The position numbers were made by a program, and so were the translations under genes. Below, one piece after another: positions 28,381 through 36,402 of a DNA stretch of 64,000 nt. The notes beneath the pieces are model-generated. The model saw nothing but the letters and a program-made list of their open reading frames with translations. It did not search any database and was not told where the DNA came from. Numbering within the stretch: position 1 is the stretch's first letter; each line of letters starts with the position of its first letter. The stretch lies in NCBI RefSeq assembly GCF_019469165.1, contig NZ_CP048263.1:620001-684000 (forward strand), read 5' to 3'. This DNA comes from Gilliamella sp. ESL0443. Lineage in GTDB: Bacteria; Pseudomonadota; Gammaproteobacteria; Enterobacterales; Orbaceae.

Positions 28381-28415
28381 TCGATTAAATATAAAGAGAA
28401 GAAAGGAGTACAACG

Positions 28416-28889
28416 ATGGCTTTGAAAGAATCATTAATTGAAAATAATTCAATATTATTAAAAGCAAATGCTGCTAATTGGCAAGAAGCTGTCAAATTAG
28501 GTACCGATATGTTAGTCGCTTCAAATGCAATTAAACCGTCTTATTATGACGCAATTATCCACTGCGTTAAAACAATGGGGCCTTATATTATTATTGCACC
28601 TAATTTTGCCATGCCTCATGCTAGACCAGAAGATGGAGTCAATCGTACTGCTTTTGCTTTAGTAACCCTTAATCAACCAGTTTATTTCGATGACGAAGAA
28701 GAACCTGTTGATGTGCTTGTTACTTTAGCAGGAAGTACATCAGATCAACACATGGAAGGATTAATGGAGGTTACCCAAGTGTTAGATGATGAAACCAGTG
28801 AAACCGGAGTCAATCTTGATAAGTTAAGAGCGTGCAAAAACAAAGAAGATGTTTATGCGGTCATCGATAAGGCATTAAATGGAGGCTAA
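28416..28889 (+). CDS. ulaC: Ascorbate PTS EIIA component UlaC
   Basis: Cytoplasmic phosphocarrier that takes phosphate from HPr and passes it to the EIIB domain of the fused permease. The 157 residues form a mannitol/fructose-type IIA domain; His68 in NFAMPHARPEDG is the phosphorylated residue. PYIIIAPNFAMPHARP and DDEEEPVDVLVTLAG are typical. AAAGGAG precedes ATG 28416. The gap to the permease gene is 35 bases and to ulaF only 3, so the operon is continuous. Confidence 0.95.
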   Translation: MALKESLIENNSILLKANAANWQEAVKLGTDMLVASNAIKPSYYDAIIHCVKTMGPYIIIAPNFAMPHARPEDGVNRTAFALVTLNQPVYFDDEEEPVDVLVTLAGSTSDQHMEGLMEVTQVLDDETSETGVNLDKLRACKNKEDVYAVIDKALNGG

Positions 28890-28892
28890 TTT

Positions 28893-29585
28893 ATGTATCA
28901 AGCATTAAAAGAAAGAGTATTAGCAGCTAATTTAACATTGCCTCAATATCATTTGGTGACATTTACATGGGGCAATGTGTCCGAGATTGATCGTGATAAA
29001 GGTGTTATTGCTATTAAGCCATCAGGTGTCGAGTATCACAATATGAAAGTTGATGATATTGTAGTGGTTGCACTAAATGGTGACATTATCGAAGGTCATC
29101 TCAATCCATCAAGTGATACCGCTACTCATCTTGAGCTTTATAAAGCATTTAAAGATATTGGTGGTATTGTTCATACGCATTCTCGTTATGCGACTATTTG
29201 GGCGCAAGCAGAACTCGATGTACCTGCCTTAGGAACAACCCATGCTGACTATTTTTATGGTGATGTGCCATGTACGCGTCGATTAACCGATAGCGAAATA
29301 GCAAATGATTATGAAAAAAATACTGGACTGGTGATTATTGAAGAGTTTAAACGACGCGGGCTCGATCCTAAAGCGATGCCGGGCGCAGTTATTTCTGGTC
29401 ATGCTCCATTTTGCTGGGGTAAAAATGCTTTAGATGCTGTGCATAATGCAGTCGTATTGGAAGAAGTCGCAATGATGGCTATTTCTACACGTCAACTTAA
29501 TCAAACAATAAAAATTCAACAAGCTTTATCGGACAAGCACTATTTTCGTAAACATGGTGCGAATGCTTATTATGGTCAAAAATAG
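28893..29585 (+). CDS. ulaF: L-ribulose-5-phosphate 4-epimerase UlaF
   Basis: Class II aldolase-fold zinc enzyme producing D-xylulose-5-P from L-ribulose-5-P, the last step of ascorbate catabolism. The 230 residues contain [20 protein letters not shown], the phosphate/zinc region [13 protein letters not shown] and [15 protein letters not shown], and [20 protein letters not shown]. AraD and SgbE are close paralogues; assignment to UlaF rests on the operon. Its ribosome-binding site GGAGG lies in the last codons of ulaC. In E. coli ulaF is the last gene; here it precedes ulaD. Confidence 0.93.
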   Translation: MYQALKERVLAANLTLPQYHLVTFTWGNVSEIDRDKGVIAIKPSGVEYHNMKVDDIVVVALNGDIIEGHLNPSSDTATHLELYKAFKDIGGIVHTHSRYATIWAQAELDVPALGTTHADYFYGDVPCTRRLTDSEIANDYEKNTGLVIIEEFKRRGLDPKAMPGAVISGHAPFCWGKNALDAVHNAVVLEEVAMMAISTRQLNQTIKIQQALSDKHYFRKHGANAYYGQK

Positions 29586-29605
29586 AATGCAAGAGGGCAA
29601 ATAAA

Positions 29606-30250
29606 ATGACAAAACCTAAACTACAAATCGCATTAGATCAAACAGAATTACAACCAGCTTTAGAAGTTGCAAAAAATGTTGCTGGTTTTGTGGATATTAT
29701 CGAAGTGGGAACAATTCTTGCTTTTGGAGCAGGTATTGGTGGCGTTAAAACGTTAAGAGAAAAATACCCTAACCATATCTTGGTTTGTGATTTAAAAACT
29801 ACCGACGGTGGCGCGATTTTAGCCAAAATGGCTTTTTCAGCAGGTGCTAATTGGTTAACTGTTTCAGCGGCTGCACATATTGCAACTATTGAAGCCTGCA
29901 AAAAAGTTGCTGATGAATTTAATGGCGAAATTCAAATAGAGTTATATGGTCATTGGACTCTAGATGATGCCAAAGCTTGGCGAAAGTTAGGTATAAAGCA
30001 GGCCATTTATCATCGTTCTCGTGATGCAGAATTAGCTGGATTAGGATGGGGTGAAGAAGACTTAGTTAAAATGCGTCAACTTTCCGACTTAGGCCTTGAG
30101 CTCTCTATCACGGGCGGTATTGTACCTGAAGATATTCATCTTTTTGCAGGAATCAAAACGAAAGCCTTTATTGCTGGTCGTGCTCTTGCTAATCAAAATG
30201 GTCAACAAACTGCACAAACTTTAAGAGAGCAGATAGCTAAATATTGGTAA
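29606..30250 (+). CDS. ulaD: 3-keto-L-gulonate-6-phosphate decarboxylase UlaD
   Basis: TIM-barrel decarboxylase of the OMP-decarboxylase superfamily making L-xylulose-5-P. The 214 residues (E. coli 216) show KPKLQIALDQTELQPALEVA, EVGTILAFGAGIGGVK, the catalytic CDLKTTDGGAILAKMAF with the Asp-Lys-Asp motif, QIELYGHWTLDDA and SITGGIVPEDIHLF with the phosphate loop AGRAL. AGAGGGC precedes ATG 29606. Confidence 0.95.
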   Translation: MTKPKLQIALDQTELQPALEVAKNVAGFVDIIEVGTILAFGAGIGGVKTLREKYPNHILVCDLKTTDGGAILAKMAFSAGANWLTVSAAAHIATIEACKKVADEFNGEIQIELYGHWTLDDAKAWRKLGIKQAIYHRSRDAELAGLGWGEEDLVKMRQLSDLGLELSITGGIVPEDIHLFAGIKTKAFIAGRALANQNGQQTAQTLREQIAKYW

Positions 30251-30257
30251 TTGGTAT

Positions 30258-30283
30258 ATTGCAGTTGTCAATTCAACTGCAAT
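30258..30283 (+). other. Intercistronic hairpin between ulaD and ulaE
   Basis: ATTGCAGTTG and CAACTGCAAT pair over 10 bases around TCAATT in the 65-base gap between ulaD and ulaE. No T run follows, so it is more likely an mRNA processing or stability element, or a partial attenuator reducing ulaE, than a full terminator. Confidence 0.6.
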
Positions 30284-30315
30284 GCATATTGTTCCATTTT
30301 TATTAGGTTTAGATT

Positions 30316-31206
30316 ATGACAAAAAGAGCAATAAATATCAAAAAAAACACGCCTCGTATTGGTATTTATGAAAAAGCATTACCAAATGATTTAACGTGGC
30401 AACAAAAATTTAATGAAGCAAAAGCATTAGGATTCGATTTTATTGAATTATCCATTGATGAGTCAGACGAACGTCGAGCAAGGCTGGATTGGTCTGATGA
30501 TCAAATTTATTCATTACGTCATTTGTCAGAACAAATGGGCATAGCTTTGCACTCTATTTGTTTAAGTGCTCATCGAAAATATCCATTCGGTTCCAATGAT
30601 GAACATATTCGCGCACAAGCAAAAAACATAATGAACAAGGCAATAGTACTTGCTTATAAATTAGGTGTCAGAGTCATTCAGCTTGCAGGATATGATGTCT
30701 ATTATGAACCAGCAAGTAATCAAACCCATCAACGCTTTATTGAAGGTATGCAGTGGAGTGCCAAACAAGCAGAAAAAGCAGGTATTATGCTTGCGGTAGA
30801 AATAATGGATACTGACTATCTTAATTCACTAAGTAAATTCGAGATTCTGAAAAGGGAAATACCGTCTTCATACTTTATGGCTTATCCGGATGTTGGTAAT
30901 ATTTCTGGTTGGAATTATGATGTGTGCACCGAACTATTATTAAGTCGTGATCATATTGTGCAAATTCATCTTAAAGATACCAAAAAAGTTAAATCTAATT
31001 ATTCTGGGCAATTTCGAGATTTAGTTATTGGTGAAGGCGAAGTTGATTTTCCGGCCATTTTTAATACATTAAAATTAATGGATTATTGTGCTCCTTTTGT
31101 GATTGAAATGTGGGCTAAAGATGATAATTGGAAGCAAAATATTATTATTGCTCAACAAAGCCTAAATGCTATGGCATCCCAAGCAGGATATGCACTATTC
31201 TCCTAA
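30316..31206 (+). CDS. ulaE: L-xylulose-5-phosphate 3-epimerase UlaE
   Basis: AP-endonuclease-like TIM-barrel enzyme converting L-xylulose-5-P to L-ribulose-5-P. The 296-residue product has RIGIYEKALPNDLTWQQKF, GFDFIELSIDESDERRARLD, SICLSAHRKYPFGS, VIQLAGYDVYYE, the metal ligand stretches AVEIMDTDYLNS and YPDVGNISGWN, and HLKDTKKV with GEGEVDF. Length is slightly over the E. coli enzyme (284) because of an N-terminal extension (MTKRAINIKKNTP). Last gene of the operon, separated from ulaD by a hairpin. Confidence 0.94.
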   Translation: MTKRAINIKKNTPRIGIYEKALPNDLTWQQKFNEAKALGFDFIELSIDESDERRARLDWSDDQIYSLRHLSEQMGIALHSICLSAHRKYPFGSNDEHIRAQAKNIMNKAIVLAYKLGVRVIQLAGYDVYYEPASNQTHQRFIEGMQWSAKQAEKAGIMLAVEIMDTDYLNSLSKFEILKREIPSSYFMAYPDVGNISGWNYDVCTELLLSRDHIVQIHLKDTKKVKSNYSGQFRDLVIGEGEVDFPAIFNTLKLMDYCAPFVIEMWAKDDNWKQNIIIAQQSLNAMASQAGYALFS

Positions 31207-31227
31207 TTTATTTGTAATAAAAATGAT

Positions 31228-31261
31228 ATAAAGCTCAATTAATGTCTTATTTGGGCTTTAT
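31228..31261 (+). terminator. Probable ula operon terminator
   Basis: ATAAAGCTCAA and TTGGGCTTTAT pair over 11 positions (one G-U) with a 12-base loop, 22 bases after the ulaE stop. The following T run is weak. Confidence 0.55.
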
Positions 31262-31411
31262 CTATTCAGTCGAATTAAAAAATAGTCATCAGAACGCATC
31301 AGAATGACATGTTATTTTTAAGCTTAAGATCATTATTAAACTCTTTTATAGCAACATATTAATATTAAGAGATTTTTATTTATTCTTTCCACCAATTGGC
31401 CTATCGTGTAA

Positions 31412-31427
31412 TATAATGACCATTATA
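31412..31427. promoter_or_regulatory. Palindrome with TATAAT upstream of lptM-lysA
   Basis: TATAATG-AC-CATTATA is perfectly symmetric and includes a -10-like TATAAT, 27 bases before lptM. It may be the promoter with an overlapping operator; no -35 match is evident. Confidence 0.35.
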
Positions 31428-31454
31428 ACAAAATGAAAGAATTGCGAATATTAT

Positions 31455-31595
31455 ATGAAATCAATGATCAAATTATTCTCCATATTATTAGCCATCTTGA
31501 CATTAGTTGGTTGTGGTTTAAAAGGCCCATTATATTATCCCAATGAGCAGTCAAGCACATTTGTTCAATCTAATGATGTGAGTAACATAGCTTAA
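31455..31595 (+). CDS. lptM: LPS-translocon maturation lipoprotein LptM (YifL)
   Basis: Tiny lipoprotein of 46 residues, too short for routine ORF lists. MKSMIKLFSILLAILTLVGC is a signal peptide ending in a lipobox with Cys20 as the acylated residue, followed directly by the family motif GLKGPLYYP. LptM assists oxidative maturation of LptD in the outer membrane. The position just before lysA-dapF is conserved (yifL-dapF in E. coli, lppL-lysA-dapF in pseudomonads). Start ATG 31455; stop 31593-31595, 12 bases before lysA. Confidence 0.93.
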   Translation: MKSMIKLFSILLAILTLVGCGLKGPLYYPNEQSSTFVQSNDVSNIA

Positions 31596-31607
31596 AGGAA
31601 TAATTCA

Positions 31608-32861
31608 ATGAAATTTTTACATTATTGTAATGGTCAGTTATTGGCAGATGAAGTCGCTATCGCTGATCTAGCAAAGCAATATGGAACTCCGTTATATGTC
31701 TATTCTGCTGCTCATATGACAAAACAATTTCTTGCCTATCAGCAAATTCTTCAAGATAAGAAACATCTAATTTGTTACGCAGTTAAGGCTAACAGTAATT
31801 TATCGGTTTTAAATTTGTTGGCTAAACTTGGTGCCGGTTTTGATATTGTCTCGCAGGGTGAATTAGAAAGGGTGCTAAAAGCAGGTGCCGAACCTAGAAA
31901 GATAGTTTTTTCTGGTGTCGCAAAATCTATTGAAGAAATCAAACGTGCGCTTGAAGTTGGTATTAAATGTTTCAACGTTGAGTCGGAGGCGGAATTATAT
32001 CGTATCAACGAAATTGCTCAACAATTAGGTAAAATTGCAACAATTTCATTAAGAATTAATCCTGATGTGGATGCCAAAACCCATCCCTATATCTCAACAG
32101 GATTGCGTGAAAATAAGTTCGGCATAAGTTATCAATTAGCCCTTGATGTATACCGCAAAGCGGCTAGCTTAAATCATATTAAGATAGTTGGTATTGATTG
32201 TCATATTGGTTCTCAATTAACAGAATTATCGCCATTTTTAGATGCTGCTGATAGGATTTTAATATTGGTTGATAAACTCAAAGCAGAAAATATTCACCTT
32301 GAACATATTGATTTAGGTGGTGGATTAGGGGTCTGTTATGATAATGAAACACCTATTTCTGCATCTACACTTGTTTCAGAGTTACTTGCGAAATTAACCA
32401 ATTATGCTGATCTTGAAATTATTTTTGAACCAGGCCGCTCAATTGTGGCTAATGCTGGTTTATTAATTACTAAAGTTGAATACACTAAACATCAAGATGG
32501 TAACTATTTTGCTATTGTTGATGCGGGAATGAATGATTTAATTCGACCAGCTCTTTATAAAGCTTGGATGCGAGTTTTACCAGTCAGAGAACCAAAAAGT
32601 TCTGATAAAAAAGAATGTTACAATATCGTTGGACCAATCTGCGAATCTAGCGATGTGTTAGCTTATCAACGAGAGTTGTCCGTTGAACAAAGTGATCTAT
32701 TGGTTATTTGTAGTGCTGGTGCCTATGGTTTTAGTATGGCGTCAAATTATAATAGTCACCCACGTCCAGCTGAAGTTTTGCTTGAAGGAGGAAAACAACA
32801 TAAGTTAATTCGAAAACGTGAGACGTTTGATGATTTATGGCGTGGTGAATTAGTATTATAA
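31608..32861 (+). CDS. lysA: Diaminopimelate decarboxylase
   Basis: PLP enzyme converting meso-diaminopimelate to L-lysine. The 417 residues form an alanine-racemase-like barrel plus C-terminal beta domain: Lys60 in ICYAVKANSN binds PLP; GAGFDIVSQGELERVLKAG, GLRENKFGIS, HIGSQLTEL, DLGGGLGVCYD, FEPGRSIVANAG and GPICESSDVLA are classical. AAAGGAA precedes ATG 31608. In enterics lysA lies elsewhere, next to lysR; placement between lptM and dapF is the pseudomonad-like order and groups two successive users of diaminopimelate. Confidence 0.97.
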   Translation: MKFLHYCNGQLLADEVAIADLAKQYGTPLYVYSAAHMTKQFLAYQQILQDKKHLICYAVKANSNLSVLNLLAKLGAGFDIVSQGELERVLKAGAEPRKIVFSGVAKSIEEIKRALEVGIKCFNVESEAELYRINEIAQQLGKIATISLRINPDVDAKTHPYISTGLRENKFGISYQLALDVYRKAASLNHIKIVGIDCHIGSQLTELSPFLDAADRILILVDKLKAENIHLEHIDLGGGLGVCYDNETPISASTLVSELLAKLTNYADLEIIFEPGRSIVANAGLLITKVEYTKHQDGNYFAIVDAGMNDLIRPALYKAWMRVLPVREPKSSDKKECYNIVGPICESSDVLAYQRELSVEQSDLLVICSAGAYGFSMASNYNSHPRPAEVLLEGGKQHKLIRKRETFDDLWRGELVL

Positions 32862-32967
32862 TCTTTTAAGAGTGTGTGATGCGATGGACTCATTCGCTTG
32901 GCAAATAAAGCGCTTTATTAATTAAACTTAATTAGAGTAATAGGTAATTAAAAAAAGGTAAGCAAAG

Positions 32968-33792
32968 ATGAACTTTTCTAAAATGCATGGATTAGGTAAT
33001 GATTTTATGGTTATTGATGCACTAACGCAAAATGTTCATCTTTCGAGCGAATTGATTAAACGCATGTCAGATCGCTATACCGGTATTGGCTTTGATCAGT
33101 TACTTGTTGTTGAACCACCTTATTCGCCAGAAAGCGATTTCCACTATCGCATATTTAATGCAGATGGTTCAGAGGTGGAACAATGTGGTAATGGTGCACG
33201 TTGTTTTGCTCGTTTTGTTCGTTTGAAAGGGTTGACGAAAAAACGTGTTTTAAAAGTAAGTACTATGAAAGGTAATATTGTATTGACGGTTAATGATGAT
33301 GAAACCGTACGTGTTAATATGGGAACCCCTATTTTTGAGCCGAGTAAAATTCCTTTCAAAGCCATTAAAGAAGAAAAAACTTATATTATTCGTGCACAAG
33401 AACAAACAGTTCTGTGTGGCGTTGCTTCAATGGGTAATCCGCATTGTGTTATTCAGGTTGATGATATATTAACAGCTCAAGTATCAACGCTTGGTCCACT
33501 GTTAGAGCAACATGAACGTTTTCCTGAAAAAGCAAATATTGGTTTTATGCATATTATCGATCGAAATAATATTAATTTGCGCGTATTTGAACGAGGTGTT
33601 GGTGAAACACAGGCTTGTGGTACTGGTGCTTGTGCGGCTGTCGCAGTTGGTATTAATCAAGGACTCTTAAATCCACGAGTAAATGTTAATTTACCTGGTG
33701 GCAAATTAATTATCGAATGGAAAGGCAATCAGCAACCCCTTTATATGACTGGACCAGCAACACATGTATATGATGGTTATATTTCAATTTAA
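32968..33792 (+). CDS. dapF: Diaminopimelate epimerase
   Basis: Interconverts LL- and meso-diaminopimelate for lysine and peptidoglycan synthesis, using two cysteines and no cofactor. The 274-residue protein (E. coli 274) begins [20 protein letters not shown]; Cys73 in [11 protein letters not shown] and the second cysteine in [12 protein letters not shown] (about residue 217) are the acid/base pair. AAAGGTAAGC precedes ATG 32968. A 106-base gap from lysA holds the palindrome AATAAAGCGCTTTATT (32904-32919) but no clear terminator. Confidence 0.97.
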   Translation: MNFSKMHGLGNDFMVIDALTQNVHLSSELIKRMSDRYTGIGFDQLLVVEPPYSPESDFHYRIFNADGSEVEQCGNGARCFARFVRLKGLTKKRVLKVSTMKGNIVLTVNDDETVRVNMGTPIFEPSKIPFKAIKEEKTYIIRAQEQTVLCGVASMGNPHCVIQVDDILTAQVSTLGPLLEQHERFPEKANIGFMHIIDRNNINLRVFERGVGETQACGTGACAAVAVGINQGLLNPRVNVNLPGGKLIIEWKGNQQPLYMTGPATHVYDGYISI

Positions 33793-33840
33793 TAACTGAT
33801 GTAATTTAGGATTTGATACTGAGTACGATAGAAATAAATT

Positions 33841-34575
33841 ATGGTCATTAAAAAAACACAGACAGTTAAATATAAGCCTCATCGTCGACAAAAAAACTTT
33901 GTCAAATTGAATGATGAAATGGTCAGTCAGTATATCATTGATAATCCTGATTTCTTCATTCGTAATGCTGCTCAGATTGAACGAATGCGTGTACCACATC
34001 CAGTTCGCGGAATTATTTCGTTACCTGAATGGCACATGGCTAGACAGCGTAATAAAATTAATCAGTTAGAGTCTGAAATTACCATGCTAATGGAGCATGC
34101 TAGTGCTAATGAACTGCTTTTTAATCAGTTAATGAAATTGCAATTCGACTTAATTAAAGCAAAAGATGTAGATGAATTAATTGTATCTTTAAAAAATTGG
34201 GCTAAAGATTTAGGGCTAAATGGTGCTTATTTATATCTTTTCGATGATAAATGGTTACTTAGTGCGCCATCTAGCTATCATCATTTAGCCTTAAATTCAT
34301 TACAATTTGATTTTATTCGTGTTCGTCATCTACAGTATAGTCAATTTTATTTGGGTCAATTAAACACAACTGAATTAGATTTTTTATTACCGCAGCATGG
34401 TTATGTCGGATCAGTTGCATTATCATTATTTGGTCAATTTGGGGACCTCGGTCTTTTGATGTTTACTAGCCCAGATCCACAACATTATCAAGTTGGGCAA
34501 GGAACTTTGTTATTAGAGAAAGTTAGTGAGATATTACCTATTTTGATTGAAAAATGGATAATGCGAAAAAAGTAA
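33841..34575 (+). CDS. yigA: DUF484 family protein (YigA)
   Basis: Conserved GAF-like protein of unknown function always found between dapF and xerC. The 244-residue product shows IIDNPDFFIRNAAQIERMRV and HPVRGIISLPEWHMARQRNK, the family core, then a GAF-type sensor-like fold. It starts at ATG 33841 (MVIKKTQ). xerC starts 6 bases after it, so the two are cotranscribed. Confidence 0.9.
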   Translation: MVIKKTQTVKYKPHRRQKNFVKLNDEMVSQYIIDNPDFFIRNAAQIERMRVPHPVRGIISLPEWHMARQRNKINQLESEITMLMEHASANELLFNQLMKLQFDLIKAKDVDELIVSLKNWAKDLGLNGAYLYLFDDKWLLSAPSSYHHLALNSLQFDFIRVRHLQYSQFYLGQLNTTELDFLLPQHGYVGSVALSLFGQFGDLGLLMFTSPDPQHYQVGQGTLLLEKVSEILPILIEKWIMRKK

Positions 34576-34581
34576 GGAACG

Positions 34582-35508
34582 ATGATGGCTAAAACTAATC
34601 CAAATTATTCCACTTTATTAGCTGAGCCGGTTGAGCATTTCTTAAACTATCTAAAATCAGAAAAACAACTTAGCCTAAACACACAAGTTAATTATCGCCG
34701 TCAACTTTATGCCATTATCGATTTAACCAAGGATCTGGATATTGAAAAATGGCAAACTATTGATTCGTCAGCTGTACGATTATTAATTAGCAGAAGTCGG
34801 CAAACCGGTTTACAAGCAAGAAGTCTCTCCTTACGACTGTCTGCTCTGCGAAGTTTTTTCGATTGGATGGTGAAGAATGAAATGATTTCCGTCAATCCTG
34901 CTCGAGGTGTAGTTAATCCTAAATTAGGTCAGCATCTTCCTAAAAATATCGATATTGATGAGGTTAATCAATTACTAGATATTGAATATAACGATCCATT
35001 ATCTGTGCGCGATAGAGCTATGCTAGAAGTTATGTATGGTTCTGGATTACGTCTTTCTGAATTAGTTAACATTAACTGTCGAGAGCTAAATTTAAGGGAA
35101 GGGGAAGTCCGGGTAATGGGAAAAGGTAATAAGGAACGGAAATTACCTTTAGGGCGAGAATCTGTAAAATGGATTGAATATTGGTTAACCATGCGAAATG
35201 AATTAAAACCGCAGGATGATGCACTATTTATTTCTAAATTGGGGAAACGAATTTCTCCTCGTAATGTGGAGAAACGATTTGCTCAATGGGGTATCAAACA
35301 AGGATTAAGTTCACATGTTCACCCACATAAACTACGCCATTCATTTGCAACGCATATGCTTGAATCGAGTGGCGATTTGCGAGCAGTACAAGAATTACTA
35401 GGTCATGCTGATTTATCCACTACACAAGTTTATACTCATTTGGATTTTTCACATTTATCGGAAGTTTATGATTCTGCTCATCCACGAGCTAAAAGAGGGA
35501 AAAAGTAA
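34582..35508 (+). CDS. xerC: Tyrosine recombinase XerC
   Basis: With XerD resolves chromosome dimers at dif during division. The 308 residues have an N-terminal SAM-like core-binding domain ([20 protein letters not shown]) and a C-terminal catalytic domain with [19 protein letters not shown] (Arg I), [14 protein letters not shown] (His-x-x-Arg) and [15 protein letters not shown] with the nucleophilic tyrosine. Genomic context identifies it as XerC and not an integron or phage integrase. ATG 34582 or 34585 may be used (AAGGAAC upstream). Its stop overlaps yigB by one base (TAATG). Confidence 0.97.
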   Translation: MMAKTNPNYSTLLAEPVEHFLNYLKSEKQLSLNTQVNYRRQLYAIIDLTKDLDIEKWQTIDSSAVRLLISRSRQTGLQARSLSLRLSALRSFFDWMVKNEMISVNPARGVVNPKLGQHLPKNIDIDEVNQLLDIEYNDPLSVRDRAMLEVMYGSGLRLSELVNINCRELNLREGEVRVMGKGNKERKLPLGRESVKWIEYWLTMRNELKPQDDALFISKLGKRISPRNVEKRFAQWGIKQGLSSHVHPHKLRHSFATHMLESSGDLRAVQELLGHADLSTTQVYTHLDFSHLSEVYDSAHPRAKRGKK

Positions 35509-36221
35509 TGCATTTTTATCGTTCAATTGACTGCATTAAAGCGATCACTTTCGATCTAGATGATACTCTATATGATAATAGTATGATTGTAGATAAAGCT
35601 GAAGAGGAAATGATAAAAAAATTACAGAAATATGAACAGTTTCAAAATTTAACATTAGATTTATATTTCCAAGAAAAAAGTTTGGTGCTCTCAATCAATC
35701 CGGAAGTTTATCATGATGTGATAGTTTGGCGGATAGACACTATAAAATCTTTATTGAGTAGAACTAATATACCCGTATCTCAACATTCTCAGATAATTGA
35801 TGATGCGGTAGATTGTTTCAATGTTTGGCGCCATAAGATGGTTGTTCCTCAATCAACACATACTTTATTAACTAAACTAGCAAAAAAATATCCATTAGCT
35901 GTAATTACTAATGGTAATGTCGATGTAAATAAAATCGGATTGGGAGACTATTTCCAATTTTCTTTACGCGGTGGACCGGATGGACGTTCAAAACCATTTC
36001 CAGAAATTTTTGATTTGGCTGCAAAAAAATTATCCATACCCAATAAATATATATTACATGTCGGTGATAATTTAGAGACTGATGTTAATGGCGCCATTAA
36101 TAACGGTTATTTATCGTGTTGGATAAATATCTTTGAGCAAGATATTTATCATCTTACTGATGCAAGGTGCTTACCTCATATTGAGATAAGCCGATTGATA
36201 GAATTAGATAATCTGTTATAA
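35508..36221 (+). CDS. yigB: HAD-family phosphatase YigB
   Basis: HAD-like hydrolase of 237 residues; the E. coli orthologue dephosphorylates FMN and the riboflavin precursor 5-amino-6-(5-phosphoribitylamino)uracil. Motif I is ITFDLDDTLYDN with the nucleophile Asp near residue 17, motif II is AVITNGN, motif III includes KPFPEIFDLA, and motif IV is HVGDNLETDVNGA. Conserved dapF-DUF484-xerC-yigB order supports the name. Translationally coupled to xerC by the TAATG overlap. Confidence 0.9.
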   Translation: MHFYRSIDCIKAITFDLDDTLYDNSMIVDKAEEEMIKKLQKYEQFQNLTLDLYFQEKSLVLSINPEVYHDVIVWRIDTIKSLLSRTNIPVSQHSQIIDDAVDCFNVWRHKMVVPQSTHTLLTKLAKKYPLAVITNGNVDVNKIGLGDYFQFSLRGGPDGRSKPFPEIFDLAAKKLSIPNKYILHVGDNLETDVNGAINNGYLSCWINIFEQDIYHLTDARCLPHIEISRLIELDNLL

Positions 36222-36240
36222 TTATCGCATATGTGTATAA

Positions 36241-36298
36241 AAAGACAGTACAGTTAGATGTAAATAAGTTTGCATTTACTACCTGTCTTTATTTTTTT
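36241..36298 (+). terminator. Terminator of the lptM-to-yigB operon
   Basis: AAAGACAG (36241-36248) pairs with CTGTCTTT (36283-36290), with an inner GTAAAT/ATTTAC stem, followed by ATTTTTTT. uvrD, 105 bases on, must have its own promoter. Confidence 0.8.
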
Positions 36299-36402
36299 AA
36301 TAGACTCACCAATAAATATTATAAAGAAAATGGCAATTTTAAAAAGATTCAATATATCAATAATTAATAGTGGTTTATGTAATCGGAATGGATTAATACA
36401 TA

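Noticed and set aside
32904-32919. AATAAAGCGCTTTATT as the lysA terminator
   Set aside because: The palindrome has no room for a loop and no T run; an operator or chance is more likely, and lysA-dapF probably remain cotranscribed.
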